Source of the DNA: Hymenopus coronatus | Lineage: Eukaryota > Arthropoda > Insecta > Mantodea > Hymenopodidae | Assembly (NCBI GenBank): GCA_030762935.1 | Contig: CM060895.1 | Coordinates: 34,809,501 to 34,873,500 of the forward strand | DNA length: 64,000 nt | Reading direction: 5' to 3' | Shown here: positions 10,915 through 20,690 of the stretch, piece by piece | How the letters are laid out: every line of letters starts with the position of its first letter | How positions within the stretch are numbered: the first letter of the stretch is position 1 | The notes under the pieces: model-generated | Database searches by the model: none | Told to the model about the DNA's origin: nothing | The model's input: only the letters and a program-made list of their open reading frames with translations | Position numbers and translations under genes: made by a program

Positions 10915-11500
10915 TTCAAGGAGAAGCTGAACCTGGCCACCGCCGTTGTTCATATATTTTTGGTACCTCTTTAGGAAACTATCCATCACTCGCCGTAATT
11001 CACGTTGATAAATGCTGGCAATTTCCTGGCGGATATTTTGTTTGAATTCTTCCAGGGTGTGTGGGTTTATCTTGTACACTTTATGCTTTAAGTTACCCCA
11101 GAGATATAAATCGCAGGGGGTTAAGTCGGGGGACCAAGGGGGTCACAAATCTCTACTAATAACTCAGTCCTGAAACACAATTTCAATTGTTCTCATCGAA
11201 AGATTGTCTGTATGAGCTATTGCAGTCTTGTTGAAAAAAGGTAAAATTACGTTATTAGTCTGTCAATTCTAAAGGGCAAAATTGTATTCACGACTGTTGA
11301 CTCGAAAAAAGTAGGCCTATAACTCTTTCTCCGCTAACGGCGCACCATACACCGATTTTTTCGTCATGAAGGGGTATTTCATGAACAATACTAGGTTTCT
11401 TAGAGCTCCAATAACGATTTTCTGTACACACATCCATGAAGGTGGAGCCAAGCATCATCCGTGAAAAATATTAAATGTGGATCAATTTCGCCATCGAAAA
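10915..11500 (-). pseudogene. Tc1/mariner-superfamily transposase remnant (C-terminal half)
   Basis: The reverse strand encodes recognisable pieces of a DDE transposase. Near 11485-11440 it reads IFFTDDAWLHLHGCV, which matches the motif around the first catalytic Asp. Near 11142-11080 it reads WSPDLTPCDLYLWGNL, which contains the third catalytic Asp. This continues open for about 80 codons (HTLEEFKQNI, then FLKRYQKYMNNGGGQ) to a C-terminal end near 10915. A TGA sits just before this block where the family usually has Trp, and stops and frame breaks occur between the two blocks. The N-terminal DNA-binding part is not visible: a SINE-A copy begins at 11502 exactly where it would continue. The element is dead. 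The superfamily call is strong, the subfamily uncertain. Confidence 0.85.
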
Positions 11501-11501
11501 A

Positions 11502-11800
11502 AATGGAAATGGCGTGTTATTTATGGACGTTCTTTACCTGTTGTAATTCTCAGCGTCCCATTCTATACTGGGGGTGAAAGACCGCTTAATTTTGCTCAGA
11601 GGTCCCTCTATCAGGTTTGAGGTTCTTTTACGTGCCGTAAATCTACGACAAGGGACGAACGGTTTTACTTCCCTTCCGAAGCAAGCTATGCTAAGGATTT
11701 TTACACCCGAAAAAATCCATCGCCCTCCGCCGGGTTTGAACCCGCGACCTTGGGTGTATGAAGTTAGCATGGTAACCATTACACCACGGAGGGCGACTAT
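11502..11800 (-). repeat. SINE-A, tRNA-derived, complete copy
   Basis: Reverse-oriented full copy. The tail is TTATTTATGGACG at the left and CAGCGTCCCATTCTATACTGG lies in the body. The tRNA-like head is at 11728-11796, with GGGTTTGAACCCGCGACC and GTAACCATTACACCACGGA. It truncates or interrupts the transposase remnant immediately to its left. Confidence 0.9.
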
Positions 11801-12470
11801 AAACTATTGAGAGTACACTTGCAAAATATGTTAGCACATACGAATCATAAATAAATACACGCTGTGCAGCGGAAAACAGCTGAGCCATAATATACTTTGT
11901 GACTAAGTGCAGGACAAAATAATAAAAGCACGTTGGTAATAACTCCACCACACGATATCACCGTCAGCTCAATACTGCACTTTCAGAGCAGAGAAAAACA
12001 AGTCAGCACCGTGACCTTGAGAACAGCAGCTGTGTGTCATGTTTCCGTGTGCGCATGGAAAAACAGCGCGCTGTGATTCGGATGCACTATACTTAAGTCT
12101 TAATGGATAACAAACATTACAATAGAATCCAATTTGAATGTTCTGGTGTCCATCTTGAGTTTCAGAATTGAAAAATTAAAAGAAAAAAACCTATTTTGAT
12201 TTAAAATGTGCAAAAATTGGCATGTATACTTAATTTAATTAGGTAGACAAAAGATGCCAAACAAACCCTGGATCTATAACTTTCAAATATCTCAAAACAG
12301 AACTACATCTACATTACTTTTGATTTATTACCACCCAGTACAAAAGGTAAATTGCTTAACATCTGGGCTCTACTGATAACTGTTTAACCTCTTGTATGCA
12401 ACAGTTGGCGAGGTGCTACAGAGAGCGCACGCAACTATAAGCAACCCTCCAAGCCCCCTTTTCCCAAGTT

Positions 12471-12471
<1 letters not shown>
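11801..12471. other. Unassigned DNA beyond the SINE
   Basis: I looked for a continuation of the transposase N-terminus on the reverse strand and saw none. No other feature recognised. Confidence 0.35.

Positions 12472-12516
<45 letters not shown>
12472..12516. repeat. (GA)n microsatellite
   Basis: Uninterrupted GA run of about 44 bp. The open frame over it (12392-12598) encodes an Arg-Glu repeat and is a microsatellite artefact. Confidence 0.95.
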
Positions 12517-12520
<4 letters not shown>

Positions 12521-12777
12521 TTAGGGCGCCCAACCTATAAGATTATTAGCGCCCTAGAAAATCGAAGAGAAAAAGCACAAAATAAAACACCGGGATAAAA
12601 GGTCATGCTAAAACCACAAATATGGGTTAAAAGAAATAAAACTATATAGTGCTAAAGCTGTAGAACGCAAATAAAACTATATACGGTCAATCGTGGGGCA
12701 CTGTCGAATGAAAGATAAAACACGTTCGACTGCAAACCAAGTATTTCGAGGCACTGTTTAACCTTTATTAATATTAT

Positions 12778-13070
12778 TGTTGTTTTCATTTATATAGTCC
12801 CCTGTAACTTCTATCGAGTCATATTGAGGGCTTTGCTTTAAAAACTGTTGTTTTATCGCTGAAGTGTAGGGTTTATTAACATTAGCTTCTTTTTTTTCAG
12901 TAGTATTCTATTACAGCAAACACGTCCACTCTCACATGCATACTTTCAGACTCTGTAGAGTCGAGGGAATGATTCTTGTTAAGAAAAATTCCCCACTCCA
13001 GATACAAATTGAATCTGGGACCTCTGAGTGAGAAGCCAGAACGCTAACACTCGACCGCAGATGCAGTCAC
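12778..13070 (-). repeat. SINE-C, tRNA-Glu-like head
   Basis: Reverse-oriented copy. Left end: TTTCATTTATATAGTCCCCTG, then TCATATTGAGGGC. Right part: CTTTCAGACTCTGTAGAG, then TTGAATCTGGGACCTCTGAGTGAGA, the degraded reverse B box. Blocks and order match 17347-17664 and 31390-31633. Confidence 0.8.
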
Positions 13071-13569
13071 TATTTTACATGCGCTCGAAGACTAAAGGCG
13101 ATTTTATTTCTTTTTAATGTATATTTCTTTTATATATATATATATATAATTCCAATAAGCTTTCATTCCAGTGACTTCAAGATTACACAAGGTGTTGATG
13201 TCACCTTCCTTAGGGAAGAAGCGGCTTCTAAACCTATTTCTTGTGTAATGTGTTGCTTATTGCCTACTCATGATATCATTGTGGCTTTGCTCAGTTTCAT
13301 CTCTCTTAGTCTTTGTTAGGTTCTGTGTTATTCGAGTTCTATATTTTTAAGATAAGCACAATATCGCATTCCATTACAAAATCAAACGACGTGAGTTTGT
13401 ATCCAAATGTATGTTTCATTGCAAATAATATATTTGTAGATGTTCAGTACTTAAGGGGGGGGGGGATTATCTAGAACTAATTATGTTTAAATATACCCCT
13501 ATGCTAGCAGGGCCTTTCAGTGATGTATAATCTCACGCATGCAAACCGAGGCCCAGAAATGCAGTACAT
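13071..13569. other. Unassigned DNA with short TA and G runs
   Basis: Contains a short TA run (13135-13149) and a G9 run (13456-13464). No gene or family recognised. Confidence 0.4.
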
Positions 13570-13651
13570 CATGCATATACATCCAAAAAGAAAGCATTTC
13601 TGGAAAAAGGTCCGTGTGGTGTGTATGTGATGTGGGGGGGGGACAAGACCG
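13570..13651 (-). mobile_element. HLR fragment, left arm of an inverted pair
   Basis: Short reverse-oriented piece: ATCCAAAAAGAAAGCATTTC, GGAAAAAGGTCCGTGTG, then a GT/G-rich run. This is the microsatellite-flanking part of the HLR 3' half, joined directly to an opposite copy at 13652. Confidence 0.65.
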
Positions 13652-13855
13652 TTAAATACCAAACTTGGTATTTTACCGACTTTTCGTTTTTGAGTTATCG
13701 TGTTCACAGACACATGGACACACACACGCACACACACGCACCTTTTTCTGAAAATGCTGTTTTGAATACAGGGGACCCTAAAACATATATTTCCGGTGAA
13801 ATCTCGGTATAGAATTTTTGGGTGGAGTGCAATACCTTCTCTATACACTATGTAT
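13652..13855 (+). mobile_element. HLR fragment, 3' end, right arm of an inverted pair
   Basis: TTAAATACCAAACTTGGTAT, TTTTCGTTTTTGAGTTATCG, CA-rich tract, GGACCCTAAAACATATATTTC, AAATCTCGGTATAGAATTTT and CCTTCTCTATACACTATGTA. The outer half of the terminal palindrome is missing after 13855. Confidence 0.85.
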
Positions 13856-14729
13856 AGAAATTGACGAAACTTTTACTTATACACATAAAATACAATTAAG
13901 ACAAATACGTCCTATGTAGCATTTTAGTTTTTTGCACACTTGTCATTTTAAACATGTAATAAAATGTTAAAATAAGTCAGTGAGTGGGCTTTAAAAGGCT
14001 TCTTTTATATCTTTCTCCAAATGACTTTTTCAAGTTGTAGACTGTTTCCTGCGCATCAGTTATGGTTCAATTTAGACTCTCCAAAATTCCATCAATATCC
14101 TGTGTTAATCTTTTATAACATATTGGGAAAGTTATTCTAATTTAAAATAATGCTGTTCTTGGTTTATCTTTATTATAATAGTGTAAATATGTTAAACAAA
14201 TATCTTTAAAATTACAGAAATTAGTACATTTACTGCCAGATTTGACTACCAACTGAAAGATTATTGTTCTCCAGGAAAAGAATATACTTCGCTGCAAGAA
14301 GGTTTACATAAACGTAAAAATGTTTATGATGTACGGGCATTGCAAGAACAGTAAATCACTAAATGGCGTATATAAGCATTTAAAATGAAGCTAGCGACGA
14401 CTTCAGCCAGACTGAAGGGATGTGAATGTCGCAAAGCCCGAGTGTGGCACGTGCTCCATATGCTTGTGTCACTAGCCGGTCCGCAGCTGTCGTCAGACAG
14501 ACAAAGAACCAATGTAGTCCAGCACGTGTAAATATGAACATGTTGGATACTCCAACAGCCGATGGTGGCATATTTTTATTTTCTCTACTGCGTATGCTAA
14601 CAAGAGGAATTTTGAATTCTACCAAATAACTTGATACCGTCATTCCATAGGAAATACGCATTTTAGATTGCCTGAGTATTAGATAAAATAAAACAATAAA
14701 ATAAAAATAATTTGTTTTCTGTATCACGT
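13856..14729. other. Unassigned AT-rich DNA
   Basis: Reverse frames at 14324-14733 (up to 117 codons) and the forward frame 14426-14629 overlap in a mildly GC-richer 200 bp patch. No domain or splice structure could be supported. Confidence 0.35.
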
Positions 14730-15243
14730 GCAAGATTCCGAGGTTTCATCGGAAATAGACGTTTTGAAAACCATGGAAAATAAAAAATACATTTTTAAAA
14801 AAAGACCCGTGTGCTAGATCTCTCTGTGAACAACATAACTCAAATGAAATGTCCGTTAAGTACCAAACTTGATATTCAAGTTTAGCATCATCAAAAGATG
14901 AGACACTAAGATTTTCAACAACCCCCCCCCCTACCAAACTCTCTTTTAATGGAACGTTTTCGAGAATTTTTATCACCTCAAAAATGGCTATATGTGTGTG
15001 TCTGTGGGTGTGATAGCCTCCGAAATCCTCTTCATTCTGAATGAACATAATGGAAAATGTATGGAATTTATTTTTTTTTAAACATCTGACTATTCAGTTT
15101 CCTCTACACCTCTTGTATTGTTAACAAAATGATAATCAAACTATTTCTGCAAAGTTTTATCTCGAAGTAAATAAAGTTTGTAAAGCTATATAAAATAAAA
15201 TGATTGAAGGTAGAGAAAGTCATGTGAATGCAATACAGAAGAT
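14730..15243 (-). mobile_element. HLR repeat, diverged and internally deleted
   Basis: Reverse-oriented: ATTCCGAGGTTTCATCGGAAA, TAAGTACCAAACTTGATATTC, a C-rich run, CCTCAAAAATGGCT and TAGCCTCCGAAATCC. After a poorly matching interval the family's 5' terminus is seen at 15206-15237 (GGTAGAGAAAGTCATGTGAA). The terminal palindrome at the left is missing. Confidence 0.7.
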
Positions 15244-16019
15244 TTTTAAAATTGCTCCTTTCAACATGATCTCTCTTGACTTCACTGCACTTGGCCCATG
15301 ACCTTTATCCCGACATGGAAATCCACTTTCTTCAGACCTGCATAATACATCTCAATTGCGATTTGAAGTATTCATCAGACGCTACATTTCTCAATTTAGG
15401 ACATAATTGGAGAACAACGTGCTATGGCAGCAAAACTCTTCGTTGATTTTAGCAATTGTAGCACAAGTATGGAGGAGAGCAACGGTTTGTTGTGGGCATC
15501 AATTGCTGATAGACTTTTCAGGTGAAATCAATTAGTAGCACACCCTTGATACTCCAGTAAACTGAGTCCATATTACCGGCTGATTCACACGCTTTGCCTT
15601 CTTTAATGATAAAAAGATCGTGGTGCTTCCATTGCTTAATATGTAGAAAAGGGCCCTAATGTGCATAAAGGTTTTTATGATTATTATTCTTTGATGTATT
15701 CGTTCGAGCCTTTACCTCTTCGTAAACAAGGAAAATTTGTGTCTTTTACACAGTTTGCACACATAGTAATCAACTAATCACTTTGTTCAGGATAGTGTTC
15801 GTTATCGCGCTGGATGGACCTTTATCTGACAGCTCGGACTGCTGCTTTGTTTTGGGTGTGTAGCAGTGCACCTACAATGAGCGCACCTTTTCTTGCGCGC
15901 TGGATTTACTAGCCAGCCCCCACCTATCTCTCCGCAGTGTTCTCAACCAAAAAAAGTTTGAGGCCTTCAGCCATTATAGCGAATAAGTTATATAATTTAC
16001 CCTAAATAGCTGAATTATT
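15244..16019. other. Unassigned DNA
   Basis: No domain recognised. The reverse strand over 15270-15640 has several short uninterrupted stretches that could be old transposase or retroelement sequence, but no motif supports this. Confidence 0.3.
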
Positions 16020-16208
16020 AAGCGAAGTACAACTTATGTGCATGAACTACAGATAGCATGAAACCTTAGCATTGAAGACGCTATATGTCAGGGTTTTAGG
16101 GCGCTTCATGTCAAAGGTGGTCGCCTTGCTCTTATTCCGAAATCGCGCAAAACCTACCGAAAGAAGACTTGGGATCCGAGCGGACAATTAAACGTCCGCG
16201 CATAGCAT
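16020..16208 (+). repeat. Repeat R1, copy 1 (unnamed two-copy family)
   Basis: Shares an ordered set of blocks with 45145-45337 on the same strand: CTTAGCATTGAAGACGCT, ATATGTCAGGGTTTTAGGGC, ACTTCATGTCAA or GCTTCATGTCAA, TTCCGAAATCGCGCAAAACCT, and GCGCATAGCATG. It has no tRNA-like boxes, no terminal repeats and no coding capacity. Class unknown. Confidence 0.7.
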
Positions 16209-17346
16209 GTTTGATCATTTGTTATAAATCGATATATTCGGGAGGCGGGCGATTTTTAAAGGAACAAACTTTGTTTAAAGATTTTCATGCGATATGCTTT
16301 TGATACGGAGTCAACAGGTGCGGCAAAAAATTTGTTGAATTTTATTTTGTTTTCCCCTAATGGCTAACTCTGCTTTCAAAATATGAAATGGCCCGAGTTC
16401 AGCAATTTCGAACACCTTCAATCTGCGTACCTCGTGTTTGCGGAGGGGGGGGATAAAGGTTCTAAATAATAGACACAAAATAGGTACCTGGGAAGCCATG
16501 CTACACCTGACCACTCAGGCTCGTCAACCGCCTCAGGGAACAAATCTGTGGGGTTTTCCATTAGTCGGTACCTATTTACACACCCACGGACCTTAAGCGC
16601 GTCAAGCCTTATACGTCCGCCGCTGAATCCTTGCACTTGACAGTTGGGAGTTTGGTACACCCGCAAAAGACAGATGAAAAGCTGACCCAATCACAAAGCA
16701 GCATTCCGGTCGGTCAGTCGACAACGAAAACGGATCTAGATGCCGCATATTTCCAACCGCGTGCTCAGTTTGTGAACTCCTAACATGTGCGTTGAGCTGT
16801 TCTGTACAAGTATTCTTTGTTATTTATATTTGTTGTTATTTTTGATAGTGTTGTTGCTGTTTATTTGAATTTGAGGGAACATAATTTTGCGGGAAGGTGT
16901 GGTGAGGGTGGACGAAAAGCACAGGAATTAGACGGAATCATCAGTGAATGTGAACCACAAATGATATGTCTTGGTGACAACGACGATGATGATGACAATG
17001 ATGCTTCCGAGAATGATGACGATGGACACTTGGATGGAGTTGATCACTAAAATTCAGAACATAAGAAGTACCACGAGTGCTCGGGGTCCGCAGCGTTCGC
17101 ACCGAAGCAGCTAAAGAAATTGGTACTTACTCCCTAGGGGAGGCATCTGAGAAAGAAGCAGGAAGGGGTGGGTAAGTGATGGCTTTCTTTATTAGGACAA
17201 CTGTAAGGGTGTAATGCCAAGTTTCGCCGTAACTATCCGAATGTTTGTGAGCGACTACTAATTTAGCTATGTTGGGTGGACTCGACAGTGGCTATAGGAT
17301 CTTCGCCTTGGCATAAGCGAATTGCAGATTTTTTTAATTAAAGTTT
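16209..17346. other. Unassigned DNA with an acidic low-complexity frame
   Basis: A 77-codon frame at 16817-17050 ends in an Asp-rich stretch (DNDDDDDND, ENDDDGHLDGVDH) encoded by a GAT/GAC-rich tract. Reverse frames at 16311-16690 have no motif. The Asp tract could be an exon end or a decayed GAT repeat. There is no supporting splice or promoter signal that I can judge. Confidence 0.3.
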
Positions 17347-17472
17347 TTTTTTTTCTTTTGTTATTTGTTGTTTCATTTATATAGCCCCCTTTAACATCTA
17401 AGGTCATATCGGGGCTTAGAAACAACTCGTTGTCTATAGGTTCTTAACGGTGGGTTTAAATTGTTTTATTTT

Positions 17473-17524
<52 letters not shown>

Positions 17525-17664
17525 TCACTCTCACATTCATATTTCCAGACTGGATATGGAATAAATCTGGTTAAAGAAAAATTCGCCGCCCCAGCCGGGA
17601 ATCGAACCCGGGATCTTTGGGTGAGAAGTTAGCTCGCTGACCACTCGACCACGGAGACAATCTA
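17347..17664 (-). repeat. SINE-C, tRNA-Glu-like head, with internal (CA)n
   Basis: Reverse-oriented complete copy. The left end is TTTCATTTATATAGCCCCCT and GTCATATCGGGGC follows. A CA run (17476-17522) expands the internal ACACTCTCACATTCAT block. The head at 17588-17660 carries GGGAATCGAACCCGGGATC and GAGAAGTTAGC, then CTCGACCACGGAGACA. Reading the + strand of the element, the head resembles tRNA-Glu (CACCCA around the anticodon arm). It is not a functional tRNA. Confidence 0.88.
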
Positions 17665-17929
17665 AATTGCAGAATTGTTTCCATTTGTAAGGCTGGTTCG
17701 GAAAAACTCCATTTGGAGTGAACTGGTTGCTCATTAGAATGTCTTATAGGAGATTTGTTTGTTCTTGAAGCATCTCATTTAGTTATTTATGTATCTTAAG
17801 GATTCGGGATGCATTCATGTAGGTGGCAATCTTATACAGCTGCTTGTTGAAGTGTTCGCGTATTTTGTTCTCCGAGTGTATATCTGCTGAAAAAGCGGTC
17901 TCGAATGTCCAATAATACATTAGTTAAGC
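17665..17929. other. Unassigned DNA
   Basis: Nothing recognised. It leads into the GC-rich patch. Confidence 0.3.
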
Positions 17930-18790
17930 TTGCCTCCCAAGGCGCAATGCGATCGGTGAGGCCCTGGATAGTCTACCGTAGCTGGTGGCCGTTGTGTTGG
18001 CTGCAATGTCCGTGTATAAGTGTGGAGTGCCCTGATCTTCTGGTGAATGGTGGTTGGAAGTTTGTGGCTCTGCATTGGTGATGGCTGAGATGTGACACCA
18101 GTGTGTGGTGGTAACTGAGTGGCAGGGTGGCGACGCTGTCTGCTCTGCTGGCGTCTCTCGGCGATGATTTCTTGGGCACCTCGCTTGCCCCTTCTAGTGA
18201 CCCCTGCTGTTATAGGTAGCACAGTACAGGGGCGGCGTGTCAGGTCGTGGCTGGTGCAGTTGGCTGTAAGGAAACCGGCGCCATAGTAGTGGCAGCGGGT
18301 GACGGCTGTTAGGTTTCCAGTAGGATGGCCGTACTAGCAACACGTCGGCGAGGGGAGACGGGTGTCCCGGCTGGGCTCGACCACGAGCATCGGCCCGAGA
18401 GGACGCAACCCCTCGGCCAAGGCAGCACGTAACCCATACCATCCCAATGTGACGCGCATAGCCTTCGTAAGAGAAGACCAACGGTATCGGTTGGCGTTGA
18501 AGGGCATCCCATCCGGAAGCTGCCAGGGTACTCTGCGACTCCGCGCACTACTGCGCTGAAGTATTGAAGCGTTTAGAGCTCTGGGGATAGGCCGACAGCA
18601 ATAACGGGAGGGCGTGAGAGGTTGTGGCGACTTGGACGGCTAGATGTGCCGATTTCAGGCTCGGAGAATGGTGAGGCAGGCGGTGTAGTCTGTTCAATGT
18701 TGACGATATACTGGATAGCCGGGACAGCGATGTCGATTCTCGGCAGCTCCGTTGCTGTGTCCTCCACTGCTGCGCTGGCGAAATTCTACC
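17930..18790 (-). other. GC-rich patch with overlapping reverse-strand open frames, unknown
   Basis: The only sustained GC-rich block (visibly above half G+C against an AT-rich background). The reverse strand has frames 18573-18767, 18309-18548, 18194-18481 and 17920-18222 in different phases, rich in Pro, Ser, Arg, Gln and His. Joined loosely, they resemble a low-complexity basic/proline-rich polypeptide broken by frameshifts, as in the ORF1 or gag-like region of a decayed retroelement. I see no zinc knuckle, protease or RT motif, so that is only a guess. A GC-rich exon or CpG island is the alternative. Confidence 0.3.
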
Positions 18791-19294
18791 ATGTTGACTA
18801 GGCGATGGCTGTGAGCTAATCTTATGACTTTGACATTGATTTGATGCAGTCGCGGATTTTGGTCATATGCTGCAAGTCATCTTCGAAGCTTTCACGGCTA
18901 TTTTTAGACTAAAGACCGCTTAGAAATAGTTGTAAGTGGTGATGCAATTTGTCATGTCGGTATGAATTTCCGTCGCATTTATACTCCTTATGAAGTATCC
19001 GCTAATGCAGTGGTAGTGCACCTGCATTCGATTCCGCAGCATGTGGGGATTTTATATTCCTCCGTGAGGGAAATAGCAACACCATCACGGCATCATCCTT
19101 GCCTTAATGCTGATGTCAGGTTGTGGTCTCTCCAAAATCCTTCCGGTGATTGTTCGACCTTAAGTTTGAATACTCATCATTGTCACGAAATAGTTATTAA
19201 CTGCACCATGTTGGGTATTTGCCATGTTTCCCCATTATACACGTGTTCACTGTAACAAACAGAATATTGAATAACTTCTGTTATTACACGAATA
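18791..19294. other. Unassigned DNA
   Basis: The 97-codon forward frame at 18962-19255 has no recognisable domain. Confidence 0.3.
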
Positions 19295-19812
19295 CCGCGC
19301 AGGATGGCTCAGCGGTTTCGGGAGATCGCGTGTTCGATCTCCTTGCACGGCCTACCGACCCATATTTTTAGGGGTTTCTCCGGGTCGCCAGGTGAATGCC
19401 GGGTAAACCAATTACATCCCCCGAATTCCTGTCCCTCCATTTCGTCTCGCTTCTCATTTCATCCCATCAGTCTTCTGGTTGTCTGTTTCAGGGTTGTAAT
19501 TGTAGGTGGGGTTTTCGGCGCTGCATGGCACGGGAAAAATGAATGCTCCCTTATTACCTTCGTTCTGGCGAGGCGGCCTCCAATCTCCGAGCCCCCAGTG
19601 GCACGTCTAAATGGTGGGAGCAGCTGCCGGGGAGTTTTAATCTCTAAATGGTAGAGACGCTGTCCTTTACCGTGTCGTAACTCCTTGATCAGCCGTCCTC
19701 TGAACTCTCATGCCTCATCCTTCTTCCAGGGGATGCCCCACATGAGGCATAGGTAAAAACCATCTTAAAGATGAGGTACCAATGACCCTCCGCATTTGTT
19801 CTATTCTATCCT
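19295..19812 (+). repeat. Large tRNA-headed composite repeat (SINE-E)
   Basis: Begins with an A-box-like GGATGGCTCAGCGGTTTCGG and a B-box-like GTGTTCGATCTCC, so the left end is tRNA-like. The body of about 430 bp includes GGGGTTTCTCCGGGTCGCCA, GGTGAATGCCGGG and CTCATTTCATCCCATCAGTC. The tail has CTCATGCCTCATCCTTC and its near-inverse CACATGAGGCATAGG. It ends near AAAGATGAGGTACCAATGACC. It is the only copy in the window, so family status is inferred from the head and the SINE-like body. The 116-codon frame inside (19304-19654) reads through it. Confidence 0.6.
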
Positions 19813-20297
19813 ATTGCACAAATGCTTCCAAGTAACACGGTTAAAAAAACAAGAAAACTGCTTCCCTATGCTTCTACAATCTATGGGTCATTCCCAGAAC
19901 TTTTCAAATGACCGTTGTATAGAAGATTTGCCCAGTTTGTTATTCTGACCTTGTACCGTGAGACAACTGAACGTTCCGTCCTCTTTAAGAAGCCTTACAT
20001 GGAAGCCGATTTGTTAGCGATGATGAAATGGGAAAACTCTGCATTCCCACAGTAGGTGAAGTACCAACAAGGAGTTTCTCTTGTTGAAAGTCAAAGATTT
20101 TGGAGGAAGCTAACACAGCTTCTCCATAAACTGTTAACCAATTTCTGTACCTTCTTTAAATTCTAATTGAGCAATAGAAAGAAAAAGCTTTCATTAATGC
20201 ATCTAAGTTGAAGCTTTTTTCTGCAGTATATATTTGATATTTTGTATTGGGTTAACTTCTGTAACTATATTAACTATAACCACATAAAACTGTATGG
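19813..20297. other. Unassigned DNA
   Basis: Nothing recognised. Confidence 0.35.
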
Positions 20298-20492
20298 TGT
20301 ACATTTTGTCATATAAATATACTTGATATGCAGCATTTTAATCATAATCGTTTGTCATTTTTAGAAAACTGCAATTTCCGAATTGTTTTTCCATGTTAAA
20401 GGTAGTTTGGGTTGGAATGACAGTCCTAAAAATCTTCCGAGTCGAATACCTAGATAATCTACACTTAAACCAGTTTGGTATTTTTAGTTTTC

Positions 20493-20564
<72 letters not shown>

Positions 20565-20690
20565 CCTCCTTTTTTTTTTCTTTTTTTTTTACGGGGAACC
20601 TAAAACGTGCACTTCCCGTGAAATCTCGGTATCGAATTTTTGGGTGGAGTCAATAACTTCTATACCTGTGTACTACGCAGTAAGTAAAAA
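20298..20690 (+). mobile_element. HLR 3' half with expanded (CA)n
   Basis: From ACATTTTGTCATATAAATAT through AGGTAGTTTGGGTTGG and CCAGTTTGGTATTTTTAG to the longest CA run in the window (20494-20561). Then come CGGACCTCC, AAATCTCGGTATCGAATTTT and a decayed palindromic end (CTTCTATACC ... GTAAGTAAAAA). Confidence 0.85.

Noticed and set aside
11728..11796. Functional tRNA gene
   Set aside because: Has A and B boxes but belongs to a multi-copy SINE with a conserved 3' body, and the arms do not pair as a full cloverleaf.
12392..12598. Arg-Glu repeat protein
   Set aside because: Artefact of the GA microsatellite.
15270..15640. Possible third mariner-type fragment on the reverse strand
   Set aside because: Some phrases looked transposase-like but no diagnostic motif could be aligned.
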